A stretch of 53,879 bases of DNA from positions 1 to 53,879 of the forward strand of contig NZ_NFIN01000023.1 of the NCBI RefSeq assembly GCF_002161765.1, in the 5' to 3' direction. The stretch is from Bacteroides sp. An322 (GTDB lineage Bacteria > Bacteroidota > Bacteroidia > Bacteroidales > Bacteroidaceae). Every line of letters starts with the position of its first letter. Within the stretch, counting starts at the first letter, position 1. A program made the position numbers and the translations under genes. The notes below the pieces were generated by a model. It was given only the letters and a program-made list of their open reading frames with translations, was not told the DNA's origin and did not search any database. Of this stretch, positions 45,001 through 52,566 are shown one piece after another.

Positions 45001-45344
45001 ATAAGGATCCTTTGTTGATCTTTAAGTTGGAATCGGTGAACTTGTTTGACTCGATGGTTAACAAAATCAATAATAATACCATTTCTGTTTTGATGCGTGG
45101 ACAGATTCCGGTACAGGAACCGCAGCAAGTGCGTCAGGCAGCTCCAGAACCTCAACAACCCCGCCAACAGTATCGTGAGGAAAAGCAAGATTTGAATGAC
45201 CCGAATCAGCAAGCGGCAGCTGAAAAAGATACACGTGAGGCTAAAAAGGAACCTTATCGTGCAGAGAAGACTGTAGGGCGTAATGATCCATGTCCTTGCG
45301 GTAGCGGGCTGAAGTATAAGAACTGCCATGGACGTAATGCATGA
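42048..45344 (+). CDS. secA: protein translocase subunit SecA
   Basis: SecA is the ATP-driven motor of the Sec export pathway. The 1,098-residue product, long as in other Bacteroidetes, has the preprotein-translocase ATPase core with A-T-G-E-G-K-T near residue 186, the [19 protein letters not shown] motif near 300, the second half with A-G-R-G-T-D-I-K-L near 687, and the C-terminal SEC-C zinc motif [13 protein letters not shown]. The ATG at 42048 (M-G-F-N-E-F-I-S-K) is used because the longer frame runs back into the PafA gene and its residues do not fit. A strong terminator follows. Confidence 0.98.
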   Translation: MGFNEFISKVFGNKATRDMKEIQPWVNKVKEVYPEIQKLTNDELRAKTEELKKYIKDSALEETQKIADLKATIEETDIEKREPIFNQIDKLEKEVLEKYEKALNDVLPTAFSIVKDTARRFAESEEIEVTATDMDRNLAAQGRDFVRVEGDKAIWKNHWVAGGNEITWNMVHYDVQLFGGVVLHQGKIAEMATGEGKTLVATLPVFLNALTGNGVHVVTVNDYLAKRDSEWMGPLYMFHGLSVDCIDKHQPNSEARRRAYMADITFGTNNEFGFDYLRDNMAVSPKDLVQRQHNYAIVDEVDSVLIDDARTPLIISGPVPKGDEQLFEVLRPLVERLVEAQRKLATQFLADAKRLIASDKKEDQEAGFLALYRSHKALPKNKPLIKFLSEPGIKAGMLKTEEIYMEQNNKRMPEAVEPLYFVIDEKLKSVDLTDKGIDLITGKSQDPTLFVLPDIAAQLSALENEEGLSDEDRLAKKDEFMTNYAIKAERVHTINQLLKAYTMFEKDTDYVVMDGQVKIVDEQTGRIMEGRRWSDGLHQAVEAKEGVKIEAATQTFATITLQNYFRMYHKLSGMTGTAETEAGEFWDIYKLDVVVIPTNRPIARIDMNDRVYKTKREKYKAVIEEIEKMVNAGRPVLVGTTSVEISEMLSKMLTLRKIPHNVLNAKLHQKEAEIVAKAGQSSTVTIATNMAGRGTDIKLSPEVKAAGGLAIIGTERHESRRVDRQLRGRAGRQGDPGSSVFFVSLEDDLMRLFASDRLAHWMDKMGFKEGEMIEHSMISKSIERAQKKVEENNFGIRKRLLEYDDVMNKQRTVVYTKRRHALMGERIGMDIADMIWDRCYNAVDQPTYDDAKMEILQTLAMDTPFTSDDFRNKRKDELAEQTFQSAMDLFRRKTDRMAQIATPVIKQVYENQGQVYQNILIPITDGKRMYNISVNLKEAYETEGKAIVKAFEKAILLHVIDDAWKENLRELDELKHSVQNASYEHKDPLLIFKLESVNLFDSMVNKINNNTISVLMRGQIPVQEPQQVRQAAPEPQQPRQQYREEKQDLNDPNQQAAAEKDTREAKKEPYRAEKTVGRNDPCPCGSGLKYKNCHGRNA

Positions 45345-45409
45345 TGAGTCCCTTTTATTGGGGTTAAACAGAGACCGTTCATAGCTTTTAGATTTAAAAT
45401 AAACATTTG

Positions 45410-45450
45410 CCACCTTGAAAGTCCTTTCCTTTCAAGGTGGTATTTTTTTG
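45410..45450 (+). terminator. secA terminator
   Basis: CCACCTTGAAAG and CTTTCAAGGTGG form a perfect 12-bp stem with a 7-base loop, followed by TATTTTTTT. It is 66 bp after the secA stop. Confidence 0.95.
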
Positions 45451-45850
45451 TTTTGTAACCATAGTATAACATAGCCATACATCAGCTTTTCCTGATTCTA
45501 TATGTGTGGTATGTTGTATATGCCGTCACAATACAGGTATCCGGTCTTGCCAAACAACAGGAGCGGATTTTGCATATCCGGGCATCTGACTACTAAAACA
45601 GCATAATTTTTAAGGACATGTCTACTTATATAGTGCCACCTGTAAAGAAGTATCTATAAAATTAGAGCGTTTAAATTTTGCTCAGGTTAATATTGCGAAT
45701 TGTTTTCGAGGATGTTTTTCTGATTTTATGAGGAGGATAGCGGGCTATCTGACGAATAAAATCGGGAAAATAGACCGGAAACAAACGCAAAAGAACCTGA
45801 TAGAATATTACTTTATTGGAAAATTTAAACAGGCTCTTAGTTTATCAAAC
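45451..45850. other. 400 bp without a recognised gene
   Basis: No open frame here looks coding. The sequence is A/T-rich, with a patch near 45700-45840 (GATAGCGGGCTATCTGACGA and nearby) that has the look of the untranslated flank of an insertion sequence and abuts the left repeat of the IS4-type remnant. I could not match it to a named element. Confidence 0.5.
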
Positions 45851-46348
45851 TATTGGTGTCCGATGAAACTATAATCTGTCAAAAAAAGGCTGTTTTCTAT
45901 TTGGTAGATTCAGCCCCATGTGGTTACTTTGCGGTTTCGGAGATTATTGCCATTTGCCGCAAACGTTGGAAATAGAATTGCTCTTCAAGCAGATAAACAG
46001 AATTCCCCCTCAAATTCTTTTACGGGGAAAGCGTGAATGCCATTAAAATACAGATTTGGGTGACACTCATCGCCAATCTTCTGCTGACACTCATGCGGAA
46101 AGTGCTGATACGCTCATGGAGCTTCTCCGGACTGGCAACGATGGTCCGGATTATGTTAATTTTCTACCGCCTGTTCAACCATCCGGAAAGGGACTGGGAG
46201 GTCATACAGAAAGCAGCATCGGAAGGACCGACACCGTTGGAAATTTTCACATAGAAGGGATGGATAAAAAGTAAAGGAAGTAAGCCACGACTGAATACGC
46301 CATGGATTATTTCCAGCTATGATTCTAAAGTTTTATTGGACACCAATA
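45851..46348 (+). mobile_element. internally deleted IS4-family element
   Basis: The ends TATTGGTGTCCGATGAAACT (45851-45870) and, inverted, TATTGGTGTCCAATAAAACT (46329-46348) agree at 18 of 20 positions, marking an element of only about 498 bp. Inside is the 3' part of an IS4-type transposase gene and nothing of its 5' part, so a large internal deletion has taken place. Whether it can still be moved by a full-length relative is unknown. No clear target duplication is visible. Confidence 0.75.
45940..46254 (+). pseudogene. IS4-family transposase, C-terminal remnant with frameshift
   Basis: The frame reads I-E-L-L-F-K-Q-I, then shifts to F-P-L-K-F-F-Y-G-E-S-V-N-A-I-K-I-Q-I-W-V and on to R-S-W-S-F-S-G-L-A-T-M-V-R-I and F-N-H-P-E-R-D-W. 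This is the well-known end of IS4-type (DDE) transposases of Bacteroides. The DDE aspartates would lie upstream and are absent. A one-base frameshift near 46000 also separates the two parts. Confidence 0.8.
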
Positions 46349-46445
46349 ATTATTTATGGTAAAATTTCTGTTTCATAATCGGGTTAGATTCAAATTTTCT
46401 TTTTATCGTCCCCCTGTTTCGAATACAGATGACAAAGTTTTGGGA

Positions 46446-47345
46446 TTATAGGTAATGGGCAGACATCTCCCGAATGGTGTCTGCAATATCTTTTCTGAAG
46501 TATTCGGGAGTAAGGACTTCCATGTTGGTTCCTCTCGAAAGGATTTCTTGTTTGAAATCGAAAGTCGGTTTGATACGGTATTCGAAAATGGAGTATTCAT
46601 CCGTTGTCTCTACTTCTGTTTGGGAGGAATGTAGTGGCAGGGCACGCACGTATTGCCGGTGTGTGGCAGATACTTTTATCCGTACAGTCTCGACATCCTC
46701 ATCGTCTACAATGATGCCGAAACAATCGGCAAAATATCCTTCCGGGTCGAAAGTTTTTGGGTAAGTGAAATGTATGTCTGAAGTAGTCAGCTGGTGTATC
46801 CGGTCTAACGAAAACGTACGCAGGGCGTTACGCTCTTTGCAAAAGCCTACGACATACCAGCGTTGCCTGAACACTTTGATGCAATAGGGCTGTACGGTGT
46901 ATAGAGTGGGGGTGTCGCGCCAATAACTTTGATGCAGCATGTTCACTTCCAGTCCGTCGCGCATCGATTCGATAATGGGAGTCAGGAATTGCCTGCCTGA
47001 CGGTATGTTTTCGAATAAGATGCGACGTTTCAGGTGATGGCTTTCATTGATGAGATTGTTTACGGCAAACGTGTTGAGCAGCCAGTTGCGTACGCCTCCC
47101 TTTTCCATGTCGTCGGCATTCTCGATGTAGTAATAATAACCAGCTTTGCGGTCGCATTCGATATTGATGTCGAACACTTGCTCGATAGCGTTGCGCCAGT
47201 TGTGGAACGTGCGGTGTGGCAGGCTGGTCCCTTCACTTAACTGGGAACGCATCCACCGTTTGTTGATTTCTTCGAGAGTGATTTTTCCGGCACGGTAGAT
47301 AGTATCTACCAGCCATATATATTTGTCAAACAGGTCTTTTGTCAT
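46446..47345 (-). CDS. WYL-domain transcriptional regulator, second copy
   Basis: The 299-residue protein is a relative of the one at 17.7 kb. Its N-terminal winged helix (residues 1-70) has K-I-T-L-E-E-I-N-K-R-W and L-P-H-R-T-F-H-N-W-R-N-A-I, then V-F-D-I-N-I-E-C-D-R-K-A-G-Y-Y-Y-Y-I. The WYL region has V-Q-P-Y-C-I-K-V-F-R-Q-R-W-Y-V-V-G-F and L-R-T-F-S-L-D-R-I. The gene is the last of a minus-strand run that starts with the LHH nuclease, whose promoter carries the shared GGCACT element, so the protein may regulate its own operon. It differs from the first copy in not having an exonuclease next to it. Confidence 0.92.
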   Translation of the reverse strand: MTKDLFDKYIWLVDTIYRAGKITLEEINKRWMRSQLSEGTSLPHRTFHNWRNAIEQVFDINIECDRKAGYYYYIENADDMEKGGVRNWLLNTFAVNNLINESHHLKRRILFENIPSGRQFLTPIIESMRDGLEVNMLHQSYWRDTPTLYTVQPYCIKVFRQRWYVVGFCKERNALRTFSLDRIHQLTTSDIHFTYPKTFDPEGYFADCFGIIVDDEDVETVRIKVSATHRQYVRALPLHSSQTEVETTDEYSIFEYRIKPTFDFKQEILSRGTNMEVLTPEYFRKDIADTIREMSAHYL

Positions 47346-47363
47346 GGTTTTTGGTCGTTTAAT

Positions 47364-47827
47364 TTAATCGTAATACATCTTGACGGTCAGGTTGAAGCGT
47401 GAAATCTGCATCATGTCCTGCCACGAAAGCTTGTATGTTTCTTTCATGTAGCAGAAGTCTTTTCCCAACCCGTTTGCTTGTTTTTCTTTTAATCTGTCTT
47501 CCAAGATGGGATTGTACAGGCGTTGTTGGGGCTGACTATTGTCTTCCGGTTCTTTTTCGTTGACGTAGACATGGTCTCTCATCACACCCCAAAAAGGAGT
47601 ATATCTGCGCTCTTCTCCGCAAAGCACTCCCCATAAATCGCACTCTTCGTCCGAATAACATCTTTCTTCCGTATCTTCCCTGTCCCAGATTTCCAAGTGC
47701 AGTGCAAACCATCTTGGTAGATGCGGATGATGATGTCTTCCAGTATGTCTACCGGCAGTTGTGTAAGGTCATCGTATTCGCATAAATACCCGTCTCTGTA
47801 TTTCATGTGCGTGTTCCTTTTTCGCAT
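47364..47827 (-). pseudogene. hypothetical gene broken by a 5-bp duplication
   Basis: The first part reads M-K-Y-R-D-G-Y-L-C-E-Y-D-D-L and R-I-Y-Q-D-G-L-H, then leaves frame. The second part, in the other frame, reads L-E-I-W-D-R-E-D-T-E-E-R and continues to S-R-F-N-L-T-V-K-M-Y-Y-D. The junction is the minus-strand sequence TTTGCACTGCACTTGG, in which TGCAC is repeated twice in tandem. Removing one copy restores G-L-H-L-E-I-W-D in one frame of about 150 codons. Either ATG 47827 or 47806 is possible. The protein is acidic and not recognised. A sequencing error is an alternative to a real mutation. Confidence 0.65.
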
Positions 47828-47832
47828 GGGGT

Positions 47833-48414
47833 TCAATTATACATTTCTTGTAAGTATTCGGCAAACAGGTGTAGTCCTGTCTGCATCCGTTTGATGTCTC
47901 TTTCGTTATGGTACTTGGCAGGTTCGGTCAAATACTCGAAAGCAAATATCATCTCTTGCAGGGTGGCATCCCAGTGGGCACACTGGTCTTTGATGTCTGT
48001 GTAGATGCGGTTAAAGTAGCTGGGTGGACACTGGGTGTGTGCTGCAAAGTCTTTCAGTACAGGGAGTATCCGCTTGGCTATCAGTAGGTTTGTTTGAGCA
48101 TAGTCTTCATCGTCTACAGCTATGTATTCGGCATTGAGAAAAGGCAGGCAGATGGCAAAATGATGTAACCCGAACAAGACACGGGCACAGGTTTCCAGAT
48201 TTACATTTTCCTCTTCCTGTTGGTTGTCGAGTATGTAGTGCAAGGCAAATGCGGCTTCTTCATACGTAGGTTTCAATTGGTTGGGGATTTGTGCGTGACG
48301 CATGAATCCTTCCAACAGCGATACGCAGGCTCCTGCCGCATAGTCGGCAAAACGCCACACCCGTTCCCGTTTGTCCAGCTCTTCACCCGGAAATGTATGT
48401 TGTTTTCTTTCCAT
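47833..48414 (-). CDS. hypothetical helical protein, possible immunity partner of the nuclease
   Basis: A 193-residue soluble acidic protein, almost entirely helical, with A-D-Y-A-A-G-A-C-V-S-L-L-E-G-F near residue 25 and F-A-F-E-Y-L-T-E-P near 160. No family is recognised. It directly follows the LHH nuclease gene: a GTG at 48420 would overlap its stop, and the ATG at 48414 lies just after it. A small acidic helical protein encoded next to a nuclease toxin often is its immunity protein, but that is inference from position only. Confidence 0.65.
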   Translation of the reverse strand: MERKQHTFPGEELDKRERVWRFADYAAGACVSLLEGFMRHAQIPNQLKPTYEEAAFALHYILDNQQEEENVNLETCARVLFGLHHFAICLPFLNAEYIAVDDEDYAQTNLLIAKRILPVLKDFAAHTQCPPSYFNRIYTDIKDQCAHWDATLQEMIFAFEYLTEPAKYHNERDIKRMQTGLHLFAEYLQEMYN

Positions 48415-48416
48415 TG

Positions 48417-48878
48417 TCACATATTTGCTTGATATCTTGCTCTCCAGTGTGCAGCTTTCTCTTTCTCGAATGCTCTGCGGTCAATGTCCGAGTAGTCTTC
48501 GGTAGTATGCAGCACCGCATAGTTTTCCCCTTCCCGGTGTTGCGACCAGGTCAGTTCGGCAAGAGGCGAATCGGTCAGTTGCCCGATATGGTGCAGCTCG
48601 TATGGGTCTCCGTTTTCATCGTGTGGAGGATAACCTTCGCCCATTAAGTCGCTGTTTGTCCATCCACGCCACTTTTCCCCATGTTCCTTTATCCACCATT
48701 CCGGCATCTGATAGTTTGGGTCTATCCGGGGTTGGATTAAGGCTGGTTTTCCGTTGACAGTTGTTTCTTTCAATCCTGCACCGATGTAGATACGTGCTTC
48801 GGCTTCACATTGAATGGCATTGACCACAGTGTCTGACCAACCGGTCATTTGCTGGATTTTCTTTCTGAATGTTTCCAT
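48417..48878 (-). CDS. LHH/HNH-superfamily nuclease
   Basis: The 153-residue protein ends in the LHH domain of HNH-type toxin nucleases. The key run is P-Y-E-L-H-H-I-G-Q at residues 92-100, then S-P-L-A-E-L-T, H114, V-L-H-T at about 122-125 and I-D-R-R-A-F-E-K-E-K near 132. In polymorphic toxins this domain cuts nucleic acid and is kept in check by a partner. Here it has no secretion signal or long N-terminal delivery region; the first 90 residues are its own. It heads an operon of about 2.4 kb that ends with the WYL gene. Confidence 0.85.
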   Translation of the reverse strand: METFRKKIQQMTGWSDTVVNAIQCEAEARIYIGAGLKETTVNGKPALIQPRIDPNYQMPEWWIKEHGEKWRGWTNSDLMGEGYPPHDENGDPYELHHIGQLTDSPLAELTWSQHREGENYAVLHTTEDYSDIDRRAFEKEKAAHWRARYQANM

Positions 48879-48907
48879 ATAATCATCTTTGGTTATTGTT
48901 TACTTGT

Positions 48908-48946
48908 GCAAAGTTAGGGTGGGGAAGTGCCAAAACATTGCACAAG
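48908..48946 (-). promoter_or_regulatory. shared GGCACT promoter/operator element, copy C
   Basis: The plus strand reads GCAAAGT, 11 bp, then AGTGCCAAAACATTGCACAA. On the minus strand TAACTTTG is a perfect -7 box 30 bp upstream of the nuclease ATG, with GTTTTGGCACT covering the -33 region. GTGC and GCAC form an outer dyad. It matches copies A and B in both sequence and spacing, although they are more than 31 kb away. Confidence 0.65.
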
Positions 48947-48974
48947 TGAATGAAAAAAAACAGGTTTCTGAAAG

Positions 48975-49053
48975 AAGATATACTTCAACTGCCAATGAAG
49001 ATATACTGCGTTGACTGATGAAGTATATCTTCATCGGCAAAGTAAGATATACT
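48975..49053. repeat. four copies of AAGATATACT with a palindrome
   Basis: AAGATATACT occurs at 48975-48984, 48998-49007 and 49044-49053, and inverted at 49022-49031. The inverted copy sits in GATGAAGTATATCTTCATC (49017-49035), whose 7-bp arms are complementary. There is no gene in this 200-bp gap between the nuclease promoter and the small gene at 49084. Confidence 0.75.
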
Positions 49054-49083
49054 GGCTTTTGAGAGTCAGATGAGAAGCCAATT

Positions 49084-49305
49084 TTAATCTAACTTTTTAA
49101 ACTCAAAATCATTTGCTGAGCAGCATGCTTTCTTGTAATCGAAGTTGTAGAGTCGCATGTAGGCTTCCTGCACTTCCTTGGCTCCATTATAAAATGGAGT
49201 TATGGTGTGCGACTGGGTAGTGACGGTGACTACCATCTCCGGTGTGAGTACCGTACCATTCGTGCGCTTGATGCGCTTCGGGGTGATTTGGAATACTTTC
49301 GACAT
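49084..49305 (-). CDS. small conserved Bacteroidales hypothetical protein
   Basis: The 73-residue protein reads M-S-K-V-F-Q-I-T-P-K-R-I-K-R-T-N-G and ends with Y-N-F-D-Y-K-K-A-C-C-S-A-N-D-F. It is basic at the N-terminus, has a possible beta hairpin (V-V-T-V-T-T) in the middle and a helix F-Y-N-G-A-K-E-V-Q-E-A-Y. It resembles a small protein often seen in Bacteroides accessory regions; function unknown. It follows the decayed Sel1-like gene by 11 bp. Confidence 0.75.
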   Translation of the reverse strand: MSKVFQITPKRIKRTNGTVLTPEMVVTVTTQSHTITPFYNGAKEVQEAYMRLYNFDYKKACCSANDFEFKKLD

Positions 49306-49316
49306 AACTTTCTTAT

Positions 49317-49539
49317 TTATTCGTTTGACATTAATTTCTCTATCTCCGCAGCCCTTTCTTTCGAAATGCCCAGGGACTCCCGCTCACGTTCCAACAGACG
49401 TTTGGCACGGTCTGTCAAGGTGCCCTATGAAGCTAATTCCTCTATTTGTTTTAAATATTTATATGTAATTGTTGAAGGAGCAAATCCCTATTTGATATTG
49501 TGCTTTTGGATTTCCACTTTTTGCCTTTTCCTTGCTCAT
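49317..49539 (-). pseudogene. decayed Sel1-like repeat protein
   Basis: The start reads M-S-K-E-K-A-K-S-G-N-P-K-A-Q-Y-Q-I-G-I-C, a typical Sel1-like helix pair, then stops. The 3' part, in a different frame, reads K-Q-I-E-E-L-A-S, a TAG stop, then G-T-L-T-D-R-A-K-R-L-L-E-R-E-R and I-S-K-E-R-A-A-E-I-E-K-L-M. Most of the middle is gone. It cannot encode a working protein. Confidence 0.7.
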
Positions 49540-49560
49540 GACTGAACGGACCAATTGGGA

Positions 49561-50568
49561 TTAAATATCAAACACAGCATTCTTATCTTCTAGTATATTT
49601 TTTACCTGCCCTATATCTGACAAAGCTTTGAAAGGGCTAGATTTTGCCAAGTCTGTAATGTTGTTCAAACTTATTGCAAGCAGTTTAATATCACCTGTTT
49701 CTAAGGCTTTATCTACACATTGAAACTGCTTTTCAAAGATAAGTCTACGTTCGTCGAATGTCTTTTCCAAATAAAGTTGAATGATATTTCGCATTGTGTC
49801 TATTTCTTTTATCTTGACTTCAGCCGCAGACCGTATTGCAACTCTTTTCGTCTTTTGCACTTCGGTAAATTTTGCAACATCCCTAGAAGCGTCAACGAAC
49901 TTGTTAATTAAGTCTACCATCTCCAATGGAGAGACTTTCCTTCCTTTAGGATTCATCAGTCGACTTGACAAATCATTAATAAATTCGTCTTCTTCCAGAG
50001 CCGTCATATTATTTGAGACAGACACATAAGTTTCTTCTCTTTTTTTTATCGGCTTTTCTTTTACTTGTGGACAATCATCAACTTCTTCCACATAAGGAAT
50101 TTCATCCAAGTCCCTTTTGTTACAATCATTCATGGCGCTGTTAATTTGTTCTAAAACATTCCTTAGGGTATCAGCATATTCTGATATACCATTGACACCA
50201 ATTCCTATAAAGAAATTTTCAATATTATCAATATCTTCGCCCTTGATTTTACTTAACAAATCAGCAATCATGTTGTCCGAATTCTTGGCTGAAGATACAA
50301 CTCTCAACAATGATTCAGCTATAGGACCACGCAAAGTTTTCTCCACATAGTTTGAATCTATATGGTTGTTGTTCATCTTTACGCTTAACAAATAGTCTGT
50401 CAATGATGAGAATCTGTCCACAAGTTCTTGCGCATAGTCTGGTCGTACTTGATATTTCTTGCAAAGAGAATCTAAATATTTTGAGACTTTTTGCGTTGTG
50501 ATTACAACAGTAGCTCTTTTACCTATTGGTTTGACAAAAGACCACAATTTCTTATAATCTATTTTCAT
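49561..50568 (-). CDS. helical partner of the Gly/Ala-rich membrane protein
   Basis: A 335-residue soluble, charged, mainly helical protein. It begins M-K-I-D-Y-K-K-L-W-S-F-V and has an acidic middle (near 160-180, V-E-E-V-D-D-C-P) that may be a flexible linker between two helical halves. No catalytic motif or family is recognised. I use the ATG at 50568, one base inside the stop codon of the upstream gene (TGATG), an arrangement that couples the two genes tightly. It is likely a partner or control protein of the upstream membrane protein. Confidence 0.75.
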   Translation of the reverse strand: MKIDYKKLWSFVKPIGKRATVVITTQKVSKYLDSLCKKYQVRPDYAQELVDRFSSLTDYLLSVKMNNNHIDSNYVEKTLRGPIAESLLRVVSSAKNSDNMIADLLSKIKGEDIDNIENFFIGIGVNGISEYADTLRNVLEQINSAMNDCNKRDLDEIPYVEEVDDCPQVKEKPIKKREETYVSVSNNMTALEEDEFINDLSSRLMNPKGRKVSPLEMVDLINKFVDASRDVAKFTEVQKTKRVAIRSAAEVKIKEIDTMRNIIQLYLEKTFDERRLIFEKQFQCVDKALETGDIKLLAISLNNITDLAKSSPFKALSDIGQVKNILEDKNAVFDI

Positions 50569-51548
50569 CACAAATTCCTGTTAAGTATCTTTTTTGTATT
50601 ATTTGCTACAATTAGAGTATTGTCATTGAGGTTTCCATCAGAATCCATCAGTGAAACTTGGGCAATATCACTCATACCTTTTACAAGCAACGCCGCCTGC
50701 TGAAATGTTAGAACTTGATATTCATCGTCTGTCTGAAAATCGTAAACCAAAGGTTCAAGATATTGCAAGGCAGTAACGATATGATCTTTCAACTGCAACG
50801 TCAAATTCTGCAACTCCAGCGCGCGTTGGTTTATGTTATTCATAAGTTGCCAACCTAATTCGAGTTTGGCCTTGTATTCTTTCACCTCTTCCAAGTATGT
50901 TACAGCCTGTGTATATTTTTTTGAATAATATGCACTAGCTATCAGACCTGCAGATGCCAATGCTACAAGCCCTGTAGAAGCCCATGTTATGCCTGTTAGT
51001 ACGGCTGCACCTGCCGCCATGCCACCACCGCCTGCAGCAAGTGAACCTCCACCAAGCCATGCCAATGTTGCATTCCATGCGGCCGCGCCTGAAAGCGAAC
51101 TTATCGCTGTGCCTGTGCTTGCTGCTGCAAATGTGCTTACGCCCCACGTCACCGCTGATGGCACACCGCTTAATGCAGCAAGAGCCAAAGAGCCTGATGC
51201 GGCGACAGTTCCCAACGCCGTACCTGCATTCATATCAAGAGTCTTCAATTCTTGTATTTTTTCAGGCTTTATATCTATCTGACTATAAATTTCATATTCT
51301 TTGTCTTTATAGTTCTGACCCATGAAGTCAAGAAAATGTAGAAATGGACCTATTGTTTCTTTCAGTGCTTCAAGTCTTACTCTTGCAAATTTATCGAGAA
51401 TTTCATTAGACTTACTGCGTCTTTTTTCATTTTCTTCTTGCAAATATGCCAGCAACTCATCAGCCTCAGCTTTCGTACTTTTAGCCTTTTTCCTATCCTG
51501 ATAAGCTTGTATGCCTGACATTTTCTTTAAAAAATTTCCTATTCCCAT
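50568..51548 (-). CDS. Gly/Ala-rich membrane protein flanked by coiled coils
   Basis: The 326-residue protein has a charged coiled coil (residues 15-90), a hydrophobic Gly/Ala-rich block (about 110-205) and a helical C-terminus. The block contains S-L-S-G-A-A-A-W-N-A-T-L-A-W-L-G-G-G-S-L followed by A-A-G-G-G-G-M-A-A-G, a pattern shared with a widespread bacterial family and reminiscent of the ISG12/IFI6 glycine-rich membrane helices. It may insert in the membrane and act as a pore or membrane-damaging factor. I cannot name the family. The gene is followed, with a one-base overlap, by the helical partner. Confidence 0.8.
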   Translation of the reverse strand: MGIGNFLKKMSGIQAYQDRKKAKSTKAEADELLAYLQEENEKRRSKSNEILDKFARVRLEALKETIGPFLHFLDFMGQNYKDKEYEIYSQIDIKPEKIQELKTLDMNAGTALGTVAASGSLALAALSGVPSAVTWGVSTFAAASTGTAISSLSGAAAWNATLAWLGGGSLAAGGGGMAAGAAVLTGITWASTGLVALASAGLIASAYYSKKYTQAVTYLEEVKEYKAKLELGWQLMNNINQRALELQNLTLQLKDHIVTALQYLEPLVYDFQTDDEYQVLTFQQAALLVKGMSDIAQVSLMDSDGNLNDNTLIVANNTKKILNRNL

Positions 51549-51550
51549 TA

Positions 51551-51937
51551 TCAAAAGACTTTTTTCTCTTTAATATTTCCGTTTAAATATTTGACGACAT
51601 ATTCACCTTCATATTTGCCTTTGTGATATGTGCCAGTGATATATTCGTTACCGTTTTTAAAAAAGATAGTAAATGGTCCTTCCAATGTGCCATCTTTCCA
51701 AAATCGTCGTTTATTAATTTCTCCTGTGGGATAATAGATGATGTCTTCGCCATCAAGGACTCCTTTTAGGAGATAATATTCCCGCTTAAGCTTTTTGTCA
51801 GGATAAAATTCTCTTTGTTTCCTGCGATAAAATCTCATGAAGAAATTTTTTCCCTTAGTATGAGATTTCTTGTAGATAATAACTACTATAATAATTGCAA
51901 CAATTAAAATTGCAGTTGATAGAAATAGTATTTTCAT
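51551..51937 (-). CDS. membrane-anchored MORN-repeat protein
   Basis: A 128-residue protein with one N-terminal transmembrane helix (about residues 2-22, rich in I and V), a basic stretch, and three to four MORN-type beta hairpins in the C-terminal half, such as Y-Y-P-T-G-E-I-N-K-R-R-F-W-K-D-G and Y-H-K-G-K-Y-E-G-E-Y. MORN_2 repeats occur in proteins annotated as toxin-antitoxin components and surface scaffolds. Its stop is 2 bp before the next ATG. The exposed part is probably outside the cytoplasmic membrane. Confidence 0.8.
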   Translation of the reverse strand: MKILFLSTAILIVAIIIVVIIYKKSHTKGKNFFMRFYRRKQREFYPDKKLKREYYLLKGVLDGEDIIYYPTGEINKRRFWKDGTLEGPFTIFFKNGNEYITGTYHKGKYEGEYVVKYLNGNIKEKKVF

Positions 51938-51949
51938 TGATGTATGAAT

Positions 51950-52312
51950 TTATCTGTTAAGTTCTATGCTGCCATCAGAATTGAACTTCACATTGTAGCC
52001 TTTAAACAAGCCTATTATGCCTAATCCAAATCCTGTAAGAATAGCAAGTTCAGCTATAGAAATAGTAACTCCACCAGCTGTTAGTCCCATTATACTTGCT
52101 GTACTAACTGCCAATGAAGTGCCGCCTGTAAATGGAGCAGCTGCAATGGCTGCGATACCAATTCCTGCTGCTGCCTGTCCAACTTTTTTGGCCGTTTTCT
52201 GTTTTTTTACTTTAGATTTCATTTTTTCAGCCAATGCACCTTTAATCAAGATGCGACTTTCTTTTGCTTTCAAAGCATTTTGCAATTCATTTTGGGTACA
52301 AACCGTGACCAT
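51950..52312 (-). CDS. small Gly/Ala-rich membrane protein
   Basis: The 120-residue protein has a soluble start (residues 1-30: Q-N-E-L-Q-N-A-L-K-A-K-E-S-R-I-L-I-K-G-A-L-A as one helix-strand unit), a basic K-K-Q-K-T-A-K-K segment, then hydrophobic helices with A-A-A-P-F-T-G-G-T-S-L-A near 60 and G-F-G-L-G-I-I-G-L-F near 95-104. It ends in a small beta hairpin, S-D-G-S-I-E-L. Similar small proteins exist in many bacteria without known function. It is 12 bp upstream of the MORN-repeat gene, on the same strand. Confidence 0.75.
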   Translation of the reverse strand: MVTVCTQNELQNALKAKESRILIKGALAEKMKSKVKKQKTAKKVGQAAAGIGIAAIAAAPFTGGTSLAVSTASIMGLTAGGVTISIAELAILTGFGLGIIGLFKGYNVKFNSDGSIELNR

Positions 52313-52344
52313 AATTTATTCTGCTTAATTAGTTTGACATCGAA

Positions 52345-52522
52345 CTATAAACTTTTCAAATACTTTAATAAAGCACCAAAAGAGTCAATACCGCTAAGAT
52401 TTTAAGGAATTAGCGTTCTTTGTTCAGAAGAGGAATGCTTATGCATCTTAACTATGGCATCCCAGCCATTTTCCCCGTTTCTTTAGAACTTTAGCCGATG
52501 TAAGAGTAACATTTGCTTTCAT
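52345..52522 (-). pseudogene. broken copy of the small hydrophobic peptide gene
   Basis: This is a decayed copy of the 57-codon gene at 52914. The start reads M-K-A-N-V-T-L-T-S-A-K-V-L-K, and after a frameshift the sequence N-G-W-D-A-I-V-K-M-H-K-H-S-S-S-E-Q-R follows, then a stop in the middle and F-G-A-L-L-K-Y-L-K-S-L at the end. N-G-W-D-A-I-V and A-L-L-K-Y-L-K-S-L are identical to the intact copy. Confidence 0.8.
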
Positions 52523-52566
52523 GATGTTGTTTGTTTTGTTAATTGGAAGAAGCATTCATAATTGAA

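Noticed and set aside
48975..49053. CRISPR array
   Set aside because: The repeats are only 10 bp, unevenly spaced and one is inverted; no cas genes are present.
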